From Geosiphon pyriformis (Eukaryota > Glomeromycota > Glomeromycetes > Archaeosporales > Geosiphonaceae): a DNA stretch of 64,000 bases. A program made the position numbers and the translations under genes. Under the pieces are notes generated by a model. It was not told where the DNA came from. It worked only from the letters and a program-made list of their open reading frames with translations, and did not search any database. This document shows, piece by piece, positions 11,946 to 21,156 of this stretch (its first letter is position 1; every line of letters begins with the position of its first letter). Location of the stretch: the NCBI GenBank assembly GCA_016748015.1, contig JAAOMT010000706.1, positions 689,058 to 753,057 on the forward strand, in the 5' to 3' direction.

Positions 11946-12639
11946 TAGGTTTTTAACGGAGGAGAACCGAAGAAAATAGATTTTAAGCTTTATTTTATGA
12001 AAGAAAATTAGATCAAAGTTTTTTTTTCCAAACTATAGATTTTTTCAGTAAATGAATTTAGCAGGACCAATTAGCTTTAGATATCTTTAGATTCTTCTTT
12101 ACTATTTGTAAAGTATTGAAGAGTTAATTTACATAATATTTTATAATAGCTTTCGGAATAAAGTGACAAAATAAAAAATTTATATATTGAAATTTAAATT
12201 GCCCTTTTTTTCAGATAAGTTAATGTTTTAATCTACTTAAAAAATATGGTATATTTTTATAAACAACCAATAGAATTTGCAAGAATTTATATATGGTATG
12301 ATTTCAAATTTTTTTTATTTGCCTATTATTTACACTTGTATCACAAGATTGTACAAAAGGTTATTATTGAATAAATAAAATACGTATTAACAAGCAACAG
12401 GAATTTTTAATAGAAGATATCCTAAAAAAATACATTTAATACACAGAAAAGCAAGAAATTTTCAAAAACTCTATTAAAAACATTTATATTTTAAAAACTA
12501 ATTTCAACTCTAAAAATTTTAATATTATATATAATCTGAAAAAAAGTTGAAACTTTCTTTGAGAAACTAGGTTAAAATATTTAAAAAAATAATTCCAATT
12601 TAGCAATACAAAAACATCTTTGAAAAGATGCTTATTATA

Positions 12640-13793
12640 AGAGATAACTGATGCTATTTTGTTCGAGAAGTTAAGACATTGAAATTATCTGAAAAAGATC
12701 AATTTGAATTTCGAGATTCAAATTTATTCTCTATTTTGCCATTTTATTTCGAGAGCTATTATAAAAGATCATGTAAATTAACTCTCTAGTACTTTACAAA
12801 TGGTAAAAAAGAATTTCAATTTATCTAAAGATAATTGGTCTTGCTAAATTCATTTAGTAAAAAGGATCTATATTTAGAAGAAAACAAACATTTTATCTAA
12901 TTTAGCTTCATATAAAAGCTCAAAATCTATTTCCTTCCGTCCTCCTTCGTTAAAAAAATTTATTATAATTCCCGAATAGACATCGCGGAAAAGGGAAAAT
13001 TGGAGACTGACCCTTGATAAGTCTGTTGGAAACCTCGGCAATTTCTTTTTGACCAGACTCTGTATTTTGCGTTGCTAGGGGAAATTGCTTTTAAAGAATT
13101 CCACCCCGAAGGCGGCGTGTTTTGGCATTGAGTTGAAACATTAGTAGTTGTAGCTTTTCCTTTGAAATTGGTAAATTGCCATCCCTTAGCCGTAAACGCA
13201 TCAACTACACCGAGATAGAGAACTACTAATAATGCGAAGACGATAGCCTTGGGCAATATTCTAATAGTCGTTAAAATTGAAATTTTTGTATAAGCTTTAT
13301 TTAAAGTTTTAAACTTAGGAAAAGTATTAAAACCTCGAATGAAATTAGGGGTGAGGAAAATACAAAACTGGCAAACTGGCCTTTTATAATACAATTTCCT
13401 CACTTTATTTGCTAAATTATTAAGGAAAATTTTATTTTATTATTTTTAATAATAATAAAAATTAATATTTAAATTTTCTACTATTAATTAAAGTTTTAAG
13501 ATTGACCTAAAAATATTTTAACTCTTTTTCTACTTATTAATAATACATAAATCGATTATATATTTTAAGAATGAGATTGGATTTCTTAAAATTTAGTCAG
13601 GTGGGTTGAGAAATTAGGTAAATTTAAATCTTATGAAATCGTTTATAAAAAAAATTATTGTAAAAAATTCAATCATTATAAACACTGAAATTTTTAGCTA
13701 TCGTTTAAAGATAAAAAAAATTTTAAACCCATCTTTCTTTAAAATGAATCATGTGGATTCTGATTTATGAGTCATTTAAGGGTAGATCTACCT
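12640..13793 (-). repeat. Right arm of the inverted duplication
   Basis: Inverted counterpart of 11055-12245, separated from it by about 400 bp. The TATA box (13381-13388, minus), 5' leader, coding region and 3' flank all align. Its 3'-flank portion (about 12610-12910) also matches the dispersed repeat at 43000-43305 and the right window edge. Confidence 0.8.
12963..13259 (-). pseudogene. Small secreted protein copy 2, start codon lost (ATG to ATA)
   Basis: Inverted paralogue of the gene at 11649-11945, with the same 297-nt length and no internal stop. The codon matching the ATG of copy 1 is ATA here (13259-13257), followed by TTG, and the only in-frame ATG lies four codons before the C-terminus. 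Signal peptide, F-x-G motifs and the final SIREL are otherwise kept. The frame happens to stay open upstream through the promoter to a GTG at 13403, but the TATA box lies inside that extension, so it is not coding. Of the four cysteines in copy 1 only two remain. It may be a dead gene, or be translated from a near-cognate codon such as the TTG. That an otherwise clean frame survives suggests the loss is recent. Confidence 0.7.
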
Positions 13794-15680
13794 TATTAAT
13801 TGTCATTGTCAAAATCCAAATAGAAATTCTTAGTTTTATCACGAGATATTAATAGGACATAAATATTCATTAATTTGGTCAAAATGTAAAATCTTTAGCA
13901 TATAAAACTTTAAAAAAGTCGTTATCATTTTTTAGATAATTCGAAAAATGAGTTTTCTCAGTTTGATCAATTATTTAAGGACATCTGATGAAATGATCAT
14001 TGAGTTTATTATAAAAAGTAAAATTTTTTATTTGTTAAAACTAAAATATACAGACATTTTGAAAGAGAGGTAAAACTTTGTATATCAGTAGAATTTTTAT
14101 CATTAAAAAATTTCCTGCATTAACTATTTGTCTACCGATTATTCTCCTTAGTCTTTGCAAATCAATCTTATAAATGCATAAGAAGAGAAAATTTCTTGAA
14201 TATGGTTTAAAAAGATTAGCCTATACCTTTTGATCAGTCACTCGATAATTGCAAAAGATCCAGTTTCTAAGTTTTCTCGGGAATAATTTTTTGATTTGCA
14301 AAATATCTTACTCCTCAATTCTGTTTAATAAACAAGTATGGATCTGTCACAAGCTTAATTAGATCAGTTTGAGAATGGTTATTTTAAAGTGTATTTCAAC
14401 CAACTTTCGTATTAAAATTTTTATTTTACGCGTTTTATTTAAATGCTAAAAATCAAAAATTATCAGAACAGAGAGCATAGATATTGAAAAGGTTTTAAAA
14501 TTTTAAAACGATCATTAAAAAATGATTGAAAAAGTAGATTTGAATATATTTTGAACCAGAACCTTCTAAAATTATACATGTAATTGAAAGAATAAAAGCA
14601 ATTTTTTAATTATCTTTCACCTTGTTTTACTCACAATTATCAAATTCTTAGTTTTAGCTAATTTTTAAGATACAAATTTAAGTCCGTGGACTTTTGCAAA
14701 GTGACAAACAAATTTCATCAAAAATTCTTGCCTTGAACTCACGATAAAATTTGCAAAAGTCCTTAAAAACAGTTTTGAAATTTTTAAGATAAAGTCAGAA
14801 AGTTCAAATTTAAATAAATAAATAAATATATATATGCCTTTTCTATCCATTTCCCCCGAGAAAGTGCCCCGTCGCCCAATTCCAAAAAAATTGCATGTAT
14901 TTTAATCAGCATTATTTAAGAACTACCATCTTAGATGAGAAATTTACCTACCCTAATATTTGATAAAACCTGTCTCAAACCAAAATCTTGTCTTTAAAAA
15001 TTAATTTAAAAATATAATTTTTGAAGCCAAGAATTTAAGCCCTCTTTGAAATTCAAAATCTAAATCCAATTTATGGATCTTCGCTCTCTTTGTAATTTAG
15101 AGCTTCCGTTTGACCAAAACAGTTTCTGTTACCCTATCTACTTAAAAGGCTAACAAGCGTCTTTGAATTTGTTTTTTTTTTGTGTTAATTGGCATATTTT
15201 ACTTTTATTGAGAAATAATTTCAGTTTTTACCAGTGATATTTAATATGCCTAATTAAAAATTCTGCAAAGTAGTTTCCAAATTTCGATAAAAAATAAATC
15301 ACATACATTGAGCAGTTAAGATTGAAAGTCCTTACCTGAAAAGTTGCATGCCAAGCGATTTTGGGTATTTGAATAAGCAAAGGCAATTAATATTGTAATT
15401 AATAATATTGAGTTTATTATTGTAATTTGTGGCTAAAAATAAGATTGAAACAATAGAGAAAATTTAAAATTCTACTAAAAAGATTTTTTTAAAAAAAAAT
15501 GAGTGTAAAAGCTGTCGGACCTGCATAAGCATGTATATTCAACAAAGATTTGCAAATTATGGAAGCTAAATCTAACTTAAATTTTGAAACAAGCTTTTAA
15601 AGTCATAATGTAGAAATGATGTATCAGTTAAATACCGTCATTGAAATTTTTGTTGAAAGGATGGATTGTAACACGTAAAC
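13794..15680. other. Intergenic, no gene seen
   Basis: A+T-rich spacer. I see no coding frame, RNA gene or mobile-element protein here. Confidence 0.6.
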
Positions 15681-15730
15681 AATAGGCATTGCTATGTATT
15701 GCCTATTATTTCCTACATGATCACTGTAGG
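15681..15730 (-). other. Two tandem hairpins at the 3' end of the Fanzor-like relic
   Basis: Two perfect stems follow each other: CCTACA/TGTAGG (15712-15717 with 15725-15730, 7-nt loop), which covers the stop codon of the RuvC-III frame, and AATAGGCA/TGCCTATT (15681-15688 with 15700-15707, 11-nt loop). In TnpB/Fanzor loci the guide RNA derives from this 3' end region, so the hairpins are a candidate guide-RNA scaffold or element end. That role is inference. Confidence 0.5.
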
Positions 15731-16320
15731 ACCAAAGCTCCATCAAGTAATGCCCGGAGGAAGTTCCTCTGAGCATCGTTTTCATCTCTTTCTATCAATT
15801 CTAGCAGTTGTAAACTTCGGATCCTCCAATTCTTTGAATGTTCCCACATTGACAACAAGTCTTTGATGTGTAAGATTCGTTTTGGACAAGATGATTTGTA
15901 GTAAGCATCAACAGATTATATAGATGAGTGACATAAAAGCGGTTCCATGTGAATTTCGAAGATTTCTGTACATAATTGTCATTGTCATATATCTCTTCGA
16001 AATCGAAATGATAGAGAGTATGCAGTAGACCTTGCCGATTCGAATTAAACCTAATTACTTCCCTAGCAATCAATGCTTCATCGATTATATTCACGGACGC
16101 TTTGCCATGCATATCTTAAGAACATTCCAAGACATACAACAGTTTTCATAAACTTGCGCTTGCTCCATACTGCAGCTTTTTGAATTTTCTTTTCTTCGTG
16201 TTCATTAGCGTGTTTTCTTGCCCGAACATGGGTGTAAAACTTAGTTTATCTAAGCCTGTTGTGACGGAATTTTCGGCATAAAAGCGGTGATGTCGATCCC
16301 AGTAGACAACAACTATGATT
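15721..16320 (-). pseudogene. Fanzor/TnpB-like RNA-guided nuclease, decayed C-terminal part
   Basis: The minus strand encodes the diagnostic C-terminus of OrfB/TnpB-family nucleases. A FTWNRF helix is followed after about 25 residues by ESYTSKTCCQCG, then GGSEVYNC (zinc ribbon with CxxC and a following Cys), and after a frameshift ERDENDAQRNFLRALLDG, the RuvC-III Asp/Asn/Arg-Asn motif. The longest clean piece is 15801-16112. Between the zinc ribbon and the RuvC-III motif there are in-frame stops (TAG 15801-15803 and others) and a frame change, so the gene is dead. The RuvC-III frame ends at TGA 15721-15723. Upstream pieces to about 16320 look coding in mixed frames but I cannot place them. 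Fanzors are the eukaryotic, transposon-associated relatives of TnpB. The N-terminal half is missing. Confidence 0.72.
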
Positions 16321-16347
16321 CGGTTACACTTTAATTTAATAATGTAA

Positions 16348-16575
16348 AGCTGTGAGTATCTTCCATCTTATGAGGTTTTAGATGAGCTTTTGTCACTTTC
16401 CCTTGCACTTTTTGCTTGTTCTGATGCTCTTGTCGAGAATCACAAAATTTTCAGAATGGAGCAAAAAGATATATTGGAAGAGGTTGAAGGCAAATCGGCA
16501 AAGTCTATCACTGTGGGTGATGATATCGCAGAGGAATTCGTAGGTTGGAAATCGAGAAAGGAGGAGTTGCTTTAG
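16348..16575 (+). other. Possible coding fragment, unknown
   Basis: A plus-strand frame free of stops with balanced amino-acid use (acidic, with Gly/Asp/Glu and a VGWKSRKEELL ending) and no plausible ATG near its left end. It may be a terminal exon or remnant of a gene interrupted by the neighbouring Fanzor-like element. I recognise no domain. Confidence 0.25.
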
Positions 16576-18542
16576 TTGGTCGAGATCCTCTTTTTGCTTT
16601 GCACTAAAAACACGGGCGTAGAGGTAACATTAGCATTTTGAGAATTTAGCTCAGGAAAGATGAAAAAGAGGAGGTATTTATTTTCGCGATTTTGAACCTG
16701 ATGAGCATTACTAAGCAACTGATTACACGTAGTATTTTAATTGATAGGCATTATTAAGTAAATCTTTTCATCTAGGCAATTGGTTGATTGATGATCATAT
16801 TAAAGAGCTTTCAAATAAACCCTCTTTCAGTTAATTTTTTTAAAATGTCTCTAGAATTCATTCAATAAGAGGTATTAAATTTTTCAGAGATTTTCAGATC
16901 GATTAGTAACGTCATGATTTTATATTGAGCCCCTTAAATTACTATGTTTAGAGGATTCTTTTTATTACCAAATTCAATTCCTAAAAGTAAATTGAGAATG
17001 ATGTTCCGAGAATCGTCTTCTGACAATTTATTATTTAAAGGGTTTAATATAATGTAATGCACCACGTTAAAAAGTAGGACAGATTTCTAGAAATTTTAGA
17101 ATTCACAGAAAGAGCCAAACCGATCGATCGTAAACCATTTAATACCAGGGGTAAATCAAGTCAAAGTAACTGATTAGATTACAAGTCGGATTATAGAATT
17201 CAGTATAAAGAGAAATGAGAAGAAATAAAAAAATTACTGGGGGAAAAAAAACTTTTTTTGGGGATGTTTTTTAAAAAAATATGATCCAAGCAATAGAAAA
17301 TCAAATAATTTAATGATTAAATATATAAAAAATAAATAATCTTTTTTTTTAATTTGTTTATACATATATTTTTTATGTTGTTTATTTTTATTTTTATTTT
17401 TTTTAAAAAAAAGGAATACTGGTCATTTGATATCATACATTCTTACAATTGAATGATTGATTTAAATTATTTGGTACATTTGTACATGTACATGTATATT
17501 GTTTAATTAAAAAATTTAAAATTTTCCACAAGATTCTAAAAGATAAGAAAAAATCTAAACTTTTTCTCTGCTTTAAAACGATTTGTCACGAAAATTTTTT
17601 TCTAATTTATAAAAAATTGGGTTTCCTCAAAAAGATGAAACCTTCCCTTAAATCAAGAATTATGCTAAATTTGTCGTTTTTCGGTCAATCATAACTATTT
17701 TCGATTATATAATTATTTTTACGTATGAACGAGTTTTGGAAAAGATCAGAAGTTGTACAATAAAGTTTCTCCTTCATGGAGATTGAGTACTTGTTATCGG
17801 GTAGGATAAACAAATTCGGGTTAAACTTGCACATTAAATTTTCTGTGGATTCTTGAATAATTTGATTCATTGCTAGATCAACTTATTTTTGCGGTTCCCA
17901 GGTTCAATATGAAAGATTATTTCAAAAAAATTGAAGGAAATGTCAAACCTCGAAAAAAGTCGGTTGTTTCATTTTTCATCATCGAAATCCAAATACCAAA
18001 CCAAATTGGAAATATTTTTGGAAAAAAGGCAAATTTTTATTTCAAATTTGATCACTTGGAATTTTAATATGAAACAAATTTTAATCTAGATAATAATAAT
18101 ATATAAAATTAAACCAATCTTTAAACCTGAATAAATGTTTGATTCAATTTTTTGAAAATTACAATGAATATAAATTATAAATTCTCAAGAAGCAAATATT
18201 AAAAACAATCTCAAAGAATTTATTGTCAATTTTACATACTAAGAGGTATTTTTACAAAAGGAGATGATTAGCTTGAATGATAAAATTTCCCTAAACTTTT
18301 TAAATTAAAGTTTCTGGTTGGGTTGCTATAAATGATGATAGAATCTACAATGCTAATATACTTTAGAATGCTTTGCAAACTCCAGTGTACCTTATTATCA
18401 AGAAATCCTATGTTTCCATCATTTAAAAGATATGAGTGTGATCAAAAAAACGGTTCAGTAAAATGGTTTGGAATTAGAAAAATTGATCCCAAAGAAAAAG
18501 AAAGGTGCTCGCTTAAAAGAATCCTTCACAATTTTGATTCGG
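16576..18542. other. Intergenic with short uncertain frames
   Basis: Short frames at minus 17685-17870 (ATG-started) and plus 17870-18067 (no ATG at its left end) have somewhat coding-like composition but no recognisable motif and no supporting splice context. The rest is A+T-rich spacer. Confidence 0.4.
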
Positions 18543-19369
18543 TCAAAGGGTCTGAGAATTATTGAGATAAAAGTGAGGAAATTATAGAAGAAATTAATAC
18601 GATCAATTGAGAAATTTGTTTAAAAAATAAAAAAGTTGAAATCTCATACCTTTTTAGTATCCTCAAAATGTTCTTGCAGTGAATCTAATTTTTAGAAAGG
18701 AGTCAATAAGACATGAGGAATTTTAAAAATTTTTGGATTCCAATCTTTAAATTTTGTTTTTATGCTTACCTGATCGTAAAGTATATGATTGAGGTTGTTC
18801 AGGTATATTAATCGTGGGAGTTACTCTTTCCAAAGTTGGTATTGACGAAGAAGATGGATCAGAATCTGAGGTGAATGTAAATTTTTAACATTAGTTAACA
18901 ACACCACCAACAACAACAACAACAACAACAAAGTTCAGTCAAATATTCTGAACAATTAAAATACCATTTGTTGAATTTGATGCAATAGCCAATTGTGGTG
19001 TAATTGAAGGAATTTTTTCCAAAGATTCTGTTTTCTTTTTTTCAGATTCTGAGACGGCTAAAAAATCGCTATAATTTATTATACGTTGCTCTTCAGCTGT
19101 TATTATTCTGAAAGGTTTTGTTGATGGTTCATCAATCGGGGGTAAGGTATCATCGTTGAATGATGGTTGTGGAAAATTATTGACATTTGTTGCTGTTAAA
19201 GCTATTTCATCTTTTGCATTAGAGCTCTTGCTATATTAATCATTAAAAAAGTTCATATTAATTGTGGATCAATCATTTCACATAATTCAAGAGTTAAAAA
19301 AAAAAGCGACGATATCAAAAAATTATTTCCATCTTGGTCAAATGTATTATTAAGAAATCAAACCAAATT

Positions 19370-19441
<72 letters not shown>

Positions 19442-19504
19442 TCAAGAAAAACAAAACCTTTTTCGAGAATTTCCCTTAAAGAATCGAAAACACTTGAAAA
19501 TCAT
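18543..19504 (-). CDS. Five-exon gene for a 150-residue unknown protein
   Basis: I built this model from codon character, splice sites and phase. Minus-strand exons: 19504-19458, 19230-18965, 18865-18770, 18684-18650 and 18551-18543. All junctions keep phase. Donors are GTTTTG (weak), GTATTT, GTAAGC and GTATGA; acceptors end in AG. The second intron has a CTAAT-type branch site. The product starts with the short basic/aromatic segment MIFKCFRFFKG, then a Ser/Asn/Pro-rich, probably disordered chain including FRIITAEEQRIINYSDFLAV and a Ser-Asp-Pro-Ser linker. I see no known domain or membrane helix. The central exon is the best supported; the first exon (weak donor) and the tiny last exon are the least certain. 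Intron 1 contains a 64-nt T-run. Confidence 0.5.
18902..18931. repeat. (CAA)n tract in an intron
   Basis: A short CAC/CAA trinucleotide tract inside intron 2 of the five-exon minus-strand gene. Confidence 0.85.
19374..19437. repeat. 64-nt poly(A) / poly(T) tract
   Basis: An uninterrupted A-run on the plus strand, within proposed intron 1 of the minus-strand gene. Runs this long are prone to assembly-length error. Confidence 0.95.
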
Positions 19505-20478
19505 TATTGAATGATACTGGGTTTAGGTTTCAATTTCGAATGGATGAAATGGTAAGAAAATATTATCGTCAAAAAAGTGACGAGCAACGCCGTGAAAGAA
19601 TAAGGCGTTGCTGCAAACGAGAAAGGAACGTGCGCTCGTTTGTTTCAGCGGTCAAAATTGGGATCCTTTTCAAATAAAATTTTTAGTCATTCTGGTGATT
19701 TGTTTCACGGTTTATCTCAAATTCTTCGTTTCGTAATTCGTGTGGCATGCATCAATTCAACTTTAGAAAAATCGAGTTCCATATTTTTTTTTTCTTTTGA
19801 TTATTTATTTTACTTTTAATATCAAACTTCCGGTAAAAAGATTATTTGGTTGTTTAACGTTATGTGTGTGTGTGAATGAGTGTGTGTATGATCACCATCG
19901 TTCAATCAAATATTTAATTTACCTAAAGGATAATTTGTGTGATTCATGTGTCAATAATCTATAGTTGTTGTTCATGTCGTGTTTTGCATATTCTCATCAT
20001 CATCCACATTGTTGCACTGTAGAACCGAGTTAGAAATTGATGCCACCTCTGGTATTACGCTAATAGGAAAGTGATGAGAAGTCTTTCATTCTTTTTTAAA
20101 AATTAGATTTTTTCAGAATCGAGAATCAGTTTGATGGATTGGGGGAATTTTCTCACTGATTCTATTATGTTTACGTATAATTAGGTAAATTAATTCTATA
20201 ATAATATTCGATGCTCTTCTTAGTGCATGTTCTAGATCCATCTCATTTTCAGGGTTTAGTAATTCCTAAAATGTAATTGACAGTATACCTAATTTATACT
20301 TGACCACCACTCGATCCATGGCATTAATATCGTTGAATATAAATTTAAAGTTTAATATCCTATTAGATGTGTAAGCAAAACTTAATCAACTAGGGTTTTA
20401 TGTCTTTTGATCTAATTAACTACTATTATACAAGATAAAGTGAGGTGAAAAATGTTTTTTGTTTTTTAGACTCTTTTC
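19505..20478. other. Likely promoter region and spacer
   Basis: About 19580-19660 has markedly more C+G, with GCGCACG and two GCAACGCC-like patches. It probably belongs to the 5' region of the minus-strand gene that ends at 19504. No coding frame is seen up to 20478. Confidence 0.4.
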
Positions 20479-20555
20479 ACTACTACTACTACTACTACTA
20501 ATACTAATACTACTAATAATAATAATACTACTACTACTACTACTACTATTACTAT

Positions 20556-20593
<38 letters not shown>

Positions 20594-20627
20594 TTACTAC
20601 TACTATTACTATTACTACTACTACTAT

Positions 20628-20665
<38 letters not shown>

Positions 20666-20693
20666 TTACCATTACTACTACTACTACTACTAC

Positions 20694-20727
<34 letters not shown>

Positions 20728-20728
20728 T
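20479..20728. repeat. 250-bp TAC/TTA/TAA trinucleotide array
   Basis: A long imperfect array of TAC units, interrupted by TTA and TAA units and ending in pure TAA. It is open in several frames on both strands, giving artificial Leu, Ser or Val strings; these are not genes. Confidence 0.95.
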
Positions 20729-21113
20729 AACTTGTACTTTAGAATTGCCAAGTTTTTTTTCCTTTGTTGTTTGTGTTTGTGTGTGTATATGTATGAGGGA
20801 CCAACATGGTTGGGTTTTTTATTTTTTTTTGTCAAATTTCCATAACTCTTTGGTTAATAAATCAATAATAATAATGTTTTATAATTTTTCAATTATCAAT
20901 TATGAATTTCAAAAATATGTGATGAGACATTTAACAATTCTTTGTTTATCTAAAGTATTACAAGAATTATGAATCTATTTACTGAAAGTTCCTAAAAGAT
21001 TTAAAAAAAGTCAAAATTTTAGCCCCTTAACTTATCAAAATTTCCTTGTGTCTAGTATTAGTGACACGGAAAGAATAAGAGTATTAAATATTTCAACATA
21101 AAAATCTCATTAT

Positions 21114-21156
<43 letters not shown>

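Larger units (their letters stand above)
11055..12245 (+). repeat. Left arm of a large inverted duplication
   Basis: By eye this stretch matches the reverse complement of about 12640-13793 across promoter, coding region and 3' flank. Shared landmarks in order are ACATCTACCCTTAAA, TTTCAGTGTTT, AAGAAATCCAATCTCATTCT, TAATCGATTTATG, ATAATTTAGCAAATAAA, TATAAAA, the coding region and CTAAATGAATTTAGCA. The arms differ by many substitutions and small indels, so the duplication is not recent. Boundaries are approximate. Confidence 0.8.

Noticed and set aside
13260-13403. N-terminal extension of secreted copy 2 starting at a GTG
   Set aside because: It overlaps the TATA box and leader that are homologous to the promoter of copy 1, so it is not coding.
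17685-18067. Two adjacent short frames on opposite strands (minus 17685-17870, plus 17870-18067)
   Set aside because: Composition is mildly coding-like, but there is no motif or splice context, and the plus frame has no ATG at its left end.
18332-18565. Plus-strand frame of 77 codons with an ATG
   Set aside because: It lies over the 3' end of the better-supported minus-strand gene and has no recognisable motif.
20416-20845. Open frames on both strands giving poly-Leu, poly-Ser and poly-Val proteins
   Set aside because: They are translations of the trinucleotide array and have no non-repeat coding context.
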